Shown here in pieces: positions 45,448 to 52,560 of a stretch of 64,000 nt of DNA. Numbering within the stretch: position 1 is the stretch's first letter; the number at the start of each line of letters is the position of its first letter. Origin of the DNA: Prevotella sp. (lineage in GTDB: Bacteria; Bacteroidota; Bacteroidia; Bacteroidales; Bacteroidaceae). The stretch lies in the NCBI GenBank assembly GCA_016291595.1, contig JAEEXN010000005.1, positions 1-64,000 of the forward strand. Reading direction: 5' to 3'. The notes below the pieces were generated by a model that searched no databases, was not told the DNA's origin, and was given only the letters and a program-made list of their open reading frames with translations. The position numbers were made by a program, and so were the translations under genes.

Positions 45448-46566
45448 ATGAGAGTAAAGTTCTTTATCATATCCGCATGCCTATTCGTATGCGGCAAGGC
45501 TACGGCGCAACAGGAGTTTACAGCACTGGAGCAGCAACAAATCAGTATTGAGACAAAGGATTTGTTCGAGCGGTCGAACATGTTCAGTGTCGACTTCGAC
45601 TGTCTGCCCGAGGAAGAGTACTCATTCCCTTTGCCAGTGGGTAAGGCCGTGTTGGTGAATAATGGAAATGATGTTGAGATTACAACCACCAAGGGAGATG
45701 CCGTAAAAGCCATGTTTGGTGGTGTGGTACGCATCTCGCGCAATCATCCCCAGTTTGGCCATGTTATCGTAGTCAGGCACGATAATGGCTTTGAAACCGT
45801 TTATGGACATAATGCCCAGAATCTGGTGAAGGTTGGTGAGAAAGTGCATGCCGGACAGACCATTGCCATTGTCGGCGGCAAGGACGACCGTATATTCTGC
45901 CTCTTTTCCATCATGGTGGACGGCCGTCGTGTCAATCCCGAAACACTTATCGATGTCCGTTCGCATAATCTTCGGGCTCAGCGTGTGATTGTCGAGAAGA
46001 AAGGATTCAATATCGACGTGCGTACTGAGCGCAAGAATTTGTCTGATGACGGTGATGTGAAGAATGCTGATGCTAATCCGTTCGAGAAAAGTGATGTCAT
46101 CAGACTTGATCTCTCAACACTTAAAGCCGGCGAATGGGCCTATCCGTTACCTGGATGTAAAGTCATCAGTCCCTATGGCGGACGCCGTCGTCACTCGGGT
46201 GTGGACCTGAAGACCAAACCCAACGATAATATCCGTGCCGCCTTTGCGGGTGTTGTCACGCGCAGCGGCCCCTTTAGTGGATACGGCAATTGCATCGTTA
46301 TCCGTCATCCTAACGGACTGACCACGCTCTATAGTCATCAGAGTAAGAATCTGGTGAAGGCCGGGCAAAAGGTAAAGGCCGGACAGATTATCGGTTTGAC
46401 GGGCCGCACAGGCCGTGCCACCACTGAACACCTGCATTTTGAGCTGCACAGTCCGAGCGGGCAGAAAGTCAATCCCGGCATTTTGTTTAATCACGAAACC
46501 AAGCGTCTGCAGAACGCTATTCTGACCATTCGGAAGGGAGGGGGCATTACGAGCCGTCGCAACTGA
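45448..46566 (+). CDS. M23-family peptidase with one active and one decayed domain
   Basis: A 372-residue exported protein (signal peptide about 1-20, ending TAQQ). Two LytM-like domains occur in tandem. The first (about 50-170) has the lysostaphin fold sequences GGVVRISRNHPQFGHVIVVRH but lacks HxxxD and HxH. The second (about 230-350) has HSGVDLKTKP and HLHFELHSP, the zinc ligands. So only the second should cut peptidoglycan cross-bridges. It starts one base after the pgeF stop. Confidence 0.93.
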   Translation: MRVKFFIISACLFVCGKATAQQEFTALEQQQISIETKDLFERSNMFSVDFDCLPEEEYSFPLPVGKAVLVNNGNDVEITTTKGDAVKAMFGGVVRISRNHPQFGHVIVVRHDNGFETVYGHNAQNLVKVGEKVHAGQTIAIVGGKDDRIFCLFSIMVDGRRVNPETLIDVRSHNLRAQRVIVEKKGFNIDVRTERKNLSDDGDVKNADANPFEKSDVIRLDLSTLKAGEWAYPLPGCKVISPYGGRRRHSGVDLKTKPNDNIRAAFAGVVTRSGPFSGYGNCIVIRHPNGLTTLYSHQSKNLVKAGQKVKAGQIIGLTGRTGRATTEHLHFELHSPSGQKVNPGILFNHETKRLQNAILTIRKGGGITSRRN

Positions 46567-46611
46567 CATGACTGCATGCCTGTCATTTCGGTTTCTTTTT
46601 CTAAGAACCTC

Positions 46612-46642
46612 TTGCATATCAGAGAAAAAATTCGTATATTTG
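46612..46642 (+). promoter_or_regulatory. Promoter-like site before the palindromic array
   Basis: TTG at 46612-46614, 20 bases, then TATATTTG at 46635-46642. A good match, but no gene follows on the plus strand: only a hairpin and the repeat arrays. Confidence 0.6.
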
Positions 46643-46681
46643 CATGTCGGAAGCATGGTGGATGTTTCCGACATGTTGTTT
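46643..46681 (+). terminator. Hairpin after the M23 gene
   Basis: CATGTCGGAA pairs with TTCCGACATG around a 13-base loop, then TTGTTTT. It is a plausible terminator of the obg-pgeF-M23 transcript, or it stands at the start of an RNA from the promoter just upstream. Confidence 0.65.
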
Positions 46682-46702
46682 TAAAATCCTTACACTTTAA
46701 AT

Positions 46703-46786
46703 CTATCACTCCAGTGATAGCTTTCTCTCACTCCAGTGATAGGATCCTCTCACTACAGTGATAGCCTTCTCTCACTCCAGTGATAG
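46703..46786 (+). repeat. Palindromic array, four units at 22 bp (locus 1)
   Basis: TCACT-(2 bases)-AGTGATAG stands at 46706, 46728, 46750 and 46772, each 22 bases on. The first unit has full arms CTATCACT and AGTGATAG; the others read CTCTCACT on the left. Spacers in order are CTTTCTC, GATCCTC and CCTTCTC. The same block in the same orientation is at 63846. Confidence 0.9.
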
Positions 46787-46798
46787 TTTCTTATGGAT

Positions 46799-46858
46799 GC
46801 CTGTTTGTACCCGAATTGATGGTGTTCTGTACCCTTTCCGATGATGAATTGTACCCTC
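46799..46858 (+). repeat. GTACC array, three units at 22 bp (locus 1)
   Basis: GTACC at 46807, 46829 and 46851, led by GCCTGTT. Bases GATG, ATG and ATT inside the units agree with the inverted copy at 63774-63832. Confidence 0.85.
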
Positions 46859-47001
46859 ATTAGGCATTCTCGTTAGTGCCATTTGCGATGATAATATCAT
46901 AGAGCCTTTATGTATGCTGTTTGGAATGGCTGGTTATGCGATGGCAAGGCTTGCTGTTTCTGTTGGTGAAACTGATGAATGCCGGGATTGACAGGAAAGA
47001 A
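46859..47001. other. Spacer without a gene
   Basis: Part of the 449-base gap after the M23 gene. Apart from an AGGCAT at 46862 nothing is recognised up to the terminator at 47002. Confidence 0.5.
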
Positions 47002-47030
47002 AAAGGGAAGAAGTGTTACTTCTTCCCTTT
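47002..47030 (-). terminator. Terminator overlapping the end of a small gene
   Basis: AAAGGGAAGAAGT pairs with ACTTCTTCCCTTT around a three-base loop; on the minus strand TTTTTCTTTCC follows. The stop codon of the 72-residue gene lies in the loop, so its last Lys-Gly-Lys-Lys codons form one arm. Confidence 0.85.
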
Positions 47031-47234
47031 ATGCCGGTTAGCCCTTTGCTCGCGGTATTTGGCTTTCTGCATGGCAGAGCCGCTTCCGTGGGCGCCAGTG
47101 ATGTATTTCTTTTTCTTGGCCTTGGTCTTCACCTTCTCGTCTGTTTTGCGCGGACCGCCACCTCGGCCGAAGCTAATACCGTTCTCTAGGATGCTCTGGA
47201 AATCGTCGTTTTTGTTCTCTTCCTTCGTATTCAT
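47016..47234 (-). CDS. Small basic protein of unknown function
   Basis: A 72-residue protein starting MNTKEENKNDDF. It has an acidic start, a glycine patch (SFGRGGGPRK) and a long lysine- and arginine-rich end (KTKAKKKK, RANRHKGKK). I do not recognise a family; the composition suggests binding to RNA or ribosomes, as inference only. A dedicated terminator overlaps its end, which supports a real gene. It lies just downstream of the AICAR transformylase gene on the same strand, 45 bases on, and may be read with it. Confidence 0.6.
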   Translation of the reverse strand: MNTKEENKNDDFQSILENGISFGRGGGPRKTDEKVKTKAKKKKYITGAHGSGSAMQKAKYREQRANRHKGKK

Positions 47235-47279
47235 TGTCCTGATCCGTTAAGTAGGGGTATTTGGGTGTCGGGCATCATA

Positions 47280-48464
47280 TTAATGATGGAACAGGCGAAC
47301 GCCCGTGAAAGCCATGGCAATGCCGTATTTGTCGCACGTCATGATGACATGGTCGTCGCGTACAGAGCCTCCTGCCTGTGCAATATACTCAACACCGCTC
47401 TTATGGGCGCGCTCGATGTTGTCGCCAAAGGGGAAGAAAGCGTCGCTGCCCAGAGACACACGGGTGTTCTTGGCAATCCATTCACGCTTCTCCTCGCGTG
47501 TGAGCACTTCGGGCTTCTCAGTGAAGAACAGTTGCCATGTGCCGTCGTTGAGCACGTCGTCGTGGTCGTCGGAGATGTAAACGTCGATGGTGTTGTCGCG
47601 GTCGGCACGGCGAATGCCGGGCTTGAATGGCAGTGACATCACCTTCGGATGCTGGCGCAGCCACCAAATATCAGCTTTGTTGCCGGCAAGACGGGTGCAG
47701 TGGATACGGCTCTGTTGGCCTGCTCCGATGCCGATGGCTTGTCCGTCCTTGACGTAGCAGACGCTGTTTGACTGGGTGTACTTCAGCGTTATCAGCGCAA
47801 TCATCAGGTCGCGGCGTGCCTCGTCGGTAAATGTCTTGTTCTGAGTGGGAATATTCTCGAAGAGTGCCGGATCGTCCAATCGGATTTCATTGCGGCCTTG
47901 CTCGAAGGTGACACCGAACACCTGTTTGCGTTCTACAGGCTCCGGCACGTAGTCAGGATCAATCTGAATCACGTTGTAAGTGCCTTTGCGCTTGTCTTTC
48001 AGAATCTCTATAGCCTCGGGAGTAAAGCCGGGAGCAATCACACCGTCGCTGACCTCACGTTTCAGCAGCAGGGCTGTGGTGGCGTCGCAGGTGTCGGAAA
48101 GAGCAACAAAATCACCGTAGCTTGACATGCGGTCGGCACCGCGGGCGCGGGCATAGGCACAAGCGATGGGCGAATCGTCGAGTCCCTGAATGTCGTCAAC
48201 GAAGTAGATCTTCTTCAATGTGTCGCTAAGTGGCAGTCCTACAGCGGCACCGGCAGGGCTTACATGCTTGAAAGAGGCTGCGGAAGGAAGTCCTGTGGCC
48301 TGCTTTAACTCCTTCACCAACTGCCATGCGTTGAGTGCATCGAGGAAATTGATGTAGCCGGGACGGCCGTTGATGACTTCAATGGGAAGCTCGCCCTCAG
48401 TCATAAAAATGCGCGAGGGTTTCTGATTCGGATTGCATCCGTACTTTAATGCTAATTCTTTCAT
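47280..48464 (-). CDS. AICAR transformylase-type protein without IMP cyclohydrolase domain
   Basis: A 394-residue homolog of the C-terminal half of PurH. It contains LKYGCNPNQKPSRI, SFKHVSPAGAAVG, the GADRMSSYGDFVALSD block, TQSNSVCYVKDGQAIGIGAGQQSRI with the folate-site residues, and FPFGDNIERAHKSGV. It would formylate AICAR to FAICAR in purine synthesis. The MGS-like N-terminal cyclohydrolase domain of PurH is absent, so IMP closure must come from another gene. ATG 48464 (MKELALKYG) is chosen; an earlier frame extension is in the leader. Confidence 0.9.
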   Translation of the reverse strand: MKELALKYGCNPNQKPSRIFMTEGELPIEVINGRPGYINFLDALNAWQLVKELKQATGLPSAASFKHVSPAGAAVGLPLSDTLKKIYFVDDIQGLDDSPIACAYARARGADRMSSYGDFVALSDTCDATTALLLKREVSDGVIAPGFTPEAIEILKDKRKGTYNVIQIDPDYVPEPVERKQVFGVTFEQGRNEIRLDDPALFENIPTQNKTFTDEARRDLMIALITLKYTQSNSVCYVKDGQAIGIGAGQQSRIHCTRLAGNKADIWWLRQHPKVMSLPFKPGIRRADRDNTIDVYISDDHDDVLNDGTWQLFFTEKPEVLTREEKREWIAKNTRVSLGSDAFFPFGDNIERAHKSGVEYIAQAGGSVRDDHVIMTCDKYGIAMAFTGVRLFHH

Positions 48465-48491
48465 AAAAATGTAGATGGATTTTTTCTGCTG

Positions 48492-48523
48492 CAAAATTAC
48501 GAATTTATGCTGAGGTTTGCAAA
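48492..48523 (-). promoter_or_regulatory. Promoter of the AICAR transformylase gene
   Basis: On the minus strand TTTG (48520-48523), 20 bases, then TAATTTTG (48492-48499), 28 bases before the ATG. Confidence 0.65.
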
Positions 48524-48531
48524 TATTTTGC

Positions 48532-48539
48532 TACTTTTG
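48532..48539 (+). promoter_or_regulatory. -7 element of the 59-residue gene
   Basis: TACTTTTG, 20 bases before the ATG at 48559. It is divergent from the AICAR transformylase promoter and shares a GTTTGCAAA region with it. Confidence 0.55.
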
Positions 48540-48558
48540 CAGTGCAATAGTAACTGTT

Positions 48559-48738
48559 ATGGAAAAGAAACGCAAGGCATTGAAGAAACTGCTTGAGGCG
48601 GTAGAGAAGGAGATTCTGAAGAAACCAAACAGGAAAACACTCGACAGACTGTCGCTGTTTGTTGGTTATCAGGACTGGGAGAGCTTCCAAGAGGCTGTTC
48701 ATGGGGAGGCTGACGGACTCTCAAACTATGAGGACTAA
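48559..48738 (+). CDS. Small conserved-looking protein
   Basis: A 59-residue highly charged, helical protein (MEKKRKALKKLLEAVEKEILKK at the start, then NRKTLDRLSLFVGYQDW). The ATG at 48559 follows a good promoter element, and a terminator stands after the gene, so I treat it as real. No family is recognised. It may be a small regulatory or binding protein. Confidence 0.6.
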   Translation: MEKKRKALKKLLEAVEKEILKKPNRKTLDRLSLFVGYQDWESFQEAVHGEADGLSNYED

Positions 48739-48777
48739 TGTCTGACAGAGACATGTGGAGTTCTCTGAAGAAACACT

Positions 48778-48815
48778 AAAAAGCCCTGCACTCGGTTGAG
48801 TACAGGGCTTTTTAT
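48778..48815. terminator. Terminator shared by converging genes
   Basis: AAAAAGCCCTG pairs with CAGGGCTTTTT, and the inner ACTC pairs with GAGT. It has A-runs on one side and T-runs on the other, so it can stop both the small gene and rplS. Confidence 0.85.
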
Positions 48816-48835
48816 TTTGCTTCTCGAAGATTTGT

Positions 48836-49204
48836 TTACTCTTGATCCTTCTTGATAGGAGTTCTCTTCTCAGCGATGCGGGCTGCCTTACCAGTAAGAT
48901 TGCGCAGATAGTAAAGCTTGGTACGACGTACCTTACCACGCTTGTTGACCTCGATGCTCTCAATGTTCGGGCTCTCGATAGGGAAGATACGCTCTACACC
49001 TACGGTACCAGACATCTTACGAACAGTGAAACGCTTCTTGTCGCCATGACCGCTGATGCGGATAACAACACCACGGTAGAGCTGAATACGCTCTTTTGAA
49101 CCCTCGATAATTTTGTAAGCGACAGTGATGGTATCACCAGACTTGAACTCTGGGAACTTCTTGCCGGTTGCAAATGCTTCTTCAGCAACTTTAATTAAAT
49201 CCAT
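48836..49204 (-). CDS. rplS: 50S ribosomal protein L19
   Basis: Sits at the 30S-50S interface. The 122 residues show [56 protein letters not shown] and [15 protein letters not shown], all typical of L19. It is monocistronic here, with a -7 element at 49293-49300 and a bidirectional terminator downstream. Confidence 0.98.
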   Translation of the reverse strand: MDLIKVAEEAFATGKKFPEFKSGDTITVAYKIIEGSKERIQLYRGVVIRISGHGDKKRFTVRKMSGTVGVERIFPIESPNIESIEVNKRGKVRRTKLYYLRNLTGKAARIAEKRTPIKKDQE

Positions 49205-49292
49205 TGTAAATATATAATTAAATTTGTTTATCGTTCCAACGCAACATGGCCAACGACTCTTCCATTGCCAGCGGTTACGCCGAAAAGCGGTG

Positions 49293-49300
49293 CAAAGGTA
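49293..49300 (-). promoter_or_regulatory. -7 element of rplS
   Basis: TACCTTTG on the minus strand, about 90 bases before the ATG at 49204. The longish leader could hold a control site. Confidence 0.55.
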
Positions 49301-49394
49301 CTATAAAAAGTTTAAAGTATAAAGTTTCAGGTTTAAAGATTATGTTTTAAAGGCGAAAGTTTTGTATTTTTAACATATTTTCGGCTTTTATCTG

Positions 49395-49425
49395 TTTGAT
49401 TTTTAGTCGATTTACCGTATTTTTG
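49395..49425 (+). promoter_or_regulatory. Promoter of the split nucleotidase pair
   Basis: TTTG at 49395-49398, 19 bases, then TATTTTTG at 49418-49425, 20 bases before the ATG at 49445. Confidence 0.65.
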
Positions 49426-49444
49426 CAAAAATAACTGTACCAAT

Positions 49445-50209
49445 ATGAAAAAACAACTGCTTATAATTTCTTGTGCCGTTGGTGCCTTGTTTGCCATTTC
49501 GTGCCGGTCGCATTATCAGGTGGCTTCTATTCAAGGCTCAAGGATTGTGATTGATAAAACCTATGATGCTATGCCTGACGCTCAGGCAGCGGCTTTCATC
49601 AAGCCTTATCAGCATCAAGTTGACAGTATCATGAGTCCGGTTGTGGGTTCTTGTGCCCGTTATATGGCGGCTAAAAGGCCGGAAAGTACGCTTTCTAACC
49701 TTCTGGCAGACATTCTTGTTTGGGGAGCGAAGAAGTATAATGAGTCGCCGAACTTGGCTGTTTATAATATGGGTGGCATCAGGGCTGCTTTTGCTGAAGG
49801 CAAAGTGAATTATGGTCAAGTAATTGATGTTGCGCCTTTTGAGAATAAAATATGCTTCCTTTCGATGACGGGCGAGAATTTATTAAAGTTGTTTGATCAG
49901 GTTGCGGCCCGTCATGGTGAGGGTCTCAGCCATGGAGCCGAGTTGGTGATCTCAAAGGACGGAAAACTGATCAGTGCCCGTTTGCATGGTAAGGAGATTG
50001 ATCCGAAAGAGTCGTACAGAATCGCAACGCTTGACTATCTGGCGCAAGGTAATGATGGACTCAGCGCATTCAAGTTAGCTACGAATTTGGTGTCGCCGAA
50101 AGAAGAGCGGAATAATGTGAGGTTTATTATTATAGATTACTTCCGTGAGCAGATGAAACAGGGTAAAGCTGTGGATGCACAAGTGGAAGGCCGGATTGTG
50201 GAAAAGTAA
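49445..50209 (+). CDS. 5'-nucleotidase C-terminal domain lipoprotein
   Basis: A 254-residue predicted lipoprotein (lipobox AISC, cysteine near residue 20). It is the substrate-binding C-terminal domain of UshA-type 5'-nucleotidases without the catalytic half: SNLLADILVWGAKKYN, NMGGIRAAFAEGKVNYGQVIDVAPFEN, SMTGENLLKLFDQVAARHGEG, and DYLAQGNDGLSAFK with a substrate-stacking region. The metal-binding half is encoded by the next gene, 20 bases later. Confidence 0.9.
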   Translation: MKKQLLIISCAVGALFAISCRSHYQVASIQGSRIVIDKTYDAMPDAQAAAFIKPYQHQVDSIMSPVVGSCARYMAAKRPESTLSNLLADILVWGAKKYNESPNLAVYNMGGIRAAFAEGKVNYGQVIDVAPFENKICFLSMTGENLLKLFDQVAARHGEGLSHGAELVISKDGKLISARLHGKEIDPKESYRIATLDYLAQGNDGLSAFKLATNLVSPKEERNNVRFIIIDYFREQMKQGKAVDAQVEGRIVEK

Positions 50210-50229
50210 TCATTTAAAATGAAGAAACT

Positions 50230-51072
50230 ATGAAAAGGGTACTCATTATTATATCGTTGCTGCTGACGATCACAATGTGCGTCTCGGCAAAGCAGAAAAA
50301 ACAGTTAGTCATACTCCATACAAATGACACTCATAGCTGTATTATGCCGTTGAATCCAAACCTGGCCGATACGATGCTGGCGGGCAAAGGAGGCTATTTG
50401 CGCCGTATTGCCATGCTTAAAGAGGAGCGGAAAAAGAATCCTGACTTGTTGTATTTTGATAGTGGTGACTTCAGCCAGGGCTCACCGTATTACTCTATGT
50501 ATAAAGGTGACGTGGAAATTGGACTGATGAATCAGATGGGTGTTGACGCAGCTACCATTGGCAACCATGAGTTTGATTTTGGAATGGACAATATGGCACG
50601 TATTTTCCGCATGGCCAATTTCCCGATTCTCTGCTCTAACTATGATCTGAGGGGGACAGCATGCGAGGGCGTGGTGAAGCCTTATACCATTATTAAGCGC
50701 AAAGGCGTGAAGATTGGTGTGTTCGCATTGGCACCAAAACTGGAAGGCTTAGTTTCGAAATCTAACTACGGTAAGGCTGTATTCCTCGATCCGGTGAAGG
50801 TTGCCAACGAGATGGCTGACATGCTGAAGAATAAGAAAAAGTGCGACATGGTCATCCTTATCTCTCATCTTGGCTGGACGGATGATGCCATCAGCGACCA
50901 GAACTTGATTGCCAATAGCCGTGGTATTGACTTGGTGTTGGGCGGTCATAGCCACACTTACTTCACAGAACTGCAATATGTTAAGAACTTGGATGGTAAG
51001 TATATTCCTGTAGACCAAAACGGAAAACATGCCATCTTCGTTGGTAAGATGACTGTTACATTCGACAAATAG
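50230..51072 (+). CDS. 5'-nucleotidase metallophosphatase domain protein
   Basis: A 280-residue exported protein (signal peptide about 1-20, ending VSA). It holds the two-metal site of the calcineurin-like 5'-nucleotidases: LHTNDTHSC, DSGDFSQGSPY, GNHEFDFG, LISHLGWTDD and GGHSHTYF. The usual C-terminal domain is absent but is encoded just upstream, so the two proteins may act together on periplasmic nucleotides. Confidence 0.92.
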   Translation: MKRVLIIISLLLTITMCVSAKQKKQLVILHTNDTHSCIMPLNPNLADTMLAGKGGYLRRIAMLKEERKKNPDLLYFDSGDFSQGSPYYSMYKGDVEIGLMNQMGVDAATIGNHEFDFGMDNMARIFRMANFPILCSNYDLRGTACEGVVKPYTIIKRKGVKIGVFALAPKLEGLVSKSNYGKAVFLDPVKVANEMADMLKNKKKCDMVILISHLGWTDDAISDQNLIANSRGIDLVLGGHSHTYFTELQYVKNLDGKYIPVDQNGKHAIFVGKMTVTFDK

Positions 51073-51102
51073 CGAGTTCCCAGAGTCCTGGAAACTCGCT
51101 AT
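51069..51102 (+). terminator. Hairpin at the metallophosphatase stop
   Basis: ATAGCGAGTTCCCA and TGGAAACTCGCTAT pair with one mismatch, starting inside the last codons (stop at 51070-51072). The T-run is weak. Confidence 0.6.
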
Positions 51103-51236
51103 ACAGTATTTCTATTACATTTCATTCGGAAATATCCTGATAATATAAGTTTTATCTAATATTCTAAGTATAATCTGTTGATTGAAGCTTAACCTTTGAA
51201 TCCAAGTTATACTTGAGCGGTCATTATTTCTATTCT

Positions 51237-51983
51237 CTATTCAAAATAGAACGTCAGAGAAACAAACTTGCTCTTTGACTGTTTGATAACGGAGTTTGTG
51301 TAGACAATCAGATTTTTGTCTTTGATTGCTTCCACATGATTCTTGTCCATATTATCAATCAATCCGAATCCAAACTTTAACTCAGGACGCAGTTTGAAGA
51401 ATGGAAGATATAAGTCGCATCCAACTCCTATCTCTAACAATACATCGTAGGGCTTCAGTTTGATGATATCGCTTTGCTTACCCGACAAGTTGATCATCGG
51501 ATTGATGCCAGCCATCAGATAAGGGCGATGGTTATTGAAACGCTTTGCACTGTAAATCAAGTTGACGGCTGATGAGACATAAACCGACTTCAAGTCTTGA
51601 TGCATTGTGATGGGTTCGCCGCTTTCCAACTTGTCGGTATGGTTTAGGAAAGTAAGGTGCTTGTTGCCGAACAACATAGCTGGTGCAACGCGCAAGGCAA
51701 AGTAGGTGCCCAGTCGCATTTCGCCTAACACTCCTACTGTGAATCCCATATCGGTGCGGTCTTGGTCGGTGGTAACCAGTTTCTCGGTTGTTGTGCCATC
51801 TTCATTTGTGATGGTTTGAGGACCAATATTTTGAAATTCAATATCCTGAAAATGAGTACCCACAAGAACGCCAAAGTGGAAAGGGCGCAAATCGATATAT
51901 GGCTTGTTCTCCACTTGTCGGTCCTGGGCATGTAGTGACAGTACACCCAGTATGGTTGTAATGATTAGCACTATTTGTCTCAT
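51237..51983 (-). CDS. porT: PorT-like outer-membrane beta-barrel protein
   Basis: A 248-residue exported barrel (signal peptide ending LHAQ near residue 20). It carries RPFHFGVLVGTHFQDIEF and GFTVGVLGEMRLGTYFALRVAPAMLFG, and ends in SLTFYFE with a terminal aromatic residue, as do the PorT proteins needed for type IX secretion. The rest of that system is not in the window. The start is ATG 51983 (MRQIVLIITT); the upstream TTG would spoil the signal peptide. Confidence 0.75.
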   Translation of the reverse strand: MRQIVLIITTILGVLSLHAQDRQVENKPYIDLRPFHFGVLVGTHFQDIEFQNIGPQTITNEDGTTTEKLVTTDQDRTDMGFTVGVLGEMRLGTYFALRVAPAMLFGNKHLTFLNHTDKLESGEPITMHQDLKSVYVSSAVNLIYSAKRFNNHRPYLMAGINPMINLSGKQSDIIKLKPYDVLLEIGVGCDLYLPFFKLRPELKFGFGLIDNMDKNHVEAIKDKNLIVYTNSVIKQSKSKFVSLTFYFE

Positions 51984-52092
51984 CTTTTTTAATAACGTAA
52001 TATTGCCTGCTTTATTGTATTTGGGCAAGTTCTCATTATTTATGGTTAGTTGTTTGTCAGCTGCATGATTCCCTTACGGATTTATTGTTAAA

Positions 52093-52123
52093 TTAGGTAA
52101 AATCTAATACCTAAGTGTAGGTA
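52093..52123. promoter_or_regulatory. Operator-like repeats upstream of the ferredoxin gene
   Basis: TTAGGTA (52093-52099) and TACCTAA (52108-52114) form an inverted repeat with an 8-base spacer; a third TAGGTA lies at 52118-52123. They cover the zone where the -33 element of the ferredoxin promoter should lie, so a bound protein could block transcription. Confidence 0.5.
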
Positions 52124-52139
52124 TTTCAAAATAAATATC

Positions 52140-52147
52140 TATCTTTG
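52140..52147 (+). promoter_or_regulatory. -7 element of the ferredoxin gene
   Basis: TATCTTTG, 53 bases before the ATG at 52201. Confidence 0.6.
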
Positions 52148-52200
52148 CAGCGTATTATTTTAGGTACAAGAATATTATTAATTTTTAAACTGAAAGAAAT

Positions 52201-52368
52201 ATGGCTTACGTAATTGGTGACGACTGCATCGCATGCGGTACCTGTATTGATGAGTGTCCTGCAGGAGCAATCTCTGAGGGCGACAAGTATTCAATTGATC
52301 CTGATGTTTGCACTGAGTGTGGTACTTGTGCAGATGTTTGTCCATCTGAGGCAATCAGTCTTCCATAA
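52201..52368 (+). CDS. Small 2[4Fe-4S] ferredoxin
   Basis: A 55-residue electron carrier translated directly from the sequence: MAYVIGDDCIACGTCIDECP at the start, then DVCTECGTCADVCPSEA. Both CxxCxxCxxxCP clusters are complete, so it should bind two [4Fe-4S] clusters like the clostridial-type ferredoxins of anaerobes. It has its own promoter, a possible operator and a terminator. Confidence 0.96.
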   Translation: MAYVIGDDCIACGTCIDECPAGAISEGDKYSIDPDVCTECGTCADVCPSEAISLP

Positions 52369-52390
52369 GACGATTTCGCAAAGAAATAAT

Positions 52391-52429
52391 AACGGGCAGC
52401 TTTCTCTAAGAGGGTTGCCTGTTTTTTTT
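52391..52429 (+). terminator. Terminator of the ferredoxin gene
   Basis: AACGGGCA and TTGCCTGTT form an imperfect stem with one mismatch, followed by a run of eight T. Confidence 0.75.
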
Positions 52430-52508
52430 GTCCCTTTATGTGTTCTGTTTCGATGATTCCTGTTGAGAGTGAGGATTCATTCTCTTATATATATGATTAT
52501 AAACAATA

Positions 52509-52538
52509 ATGAGGGATAGGCAGACGCCTATCCCTCAT
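52509..52538 (-). terminator. Terminator of the TonB operon
   Basis: ATGAGGGATAGGC and its complement form a perfect 13-base stem with the loop AGAC. On the minus strand ATTATTGTTT follows. It is 22 bases after the stop of the TPR gene, the last of the operon. Confidence 0.75.
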
Positions 52539-52560
52539 CGTTTATAACCTTAATACAATG

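Noticed and set aside
46703-46786. CRISPR array
   Set aside because: The repeated core is about 15 bases and spacers are seven bases, far shorter than CRISPR repeats and spacers, and no cas gene is near.
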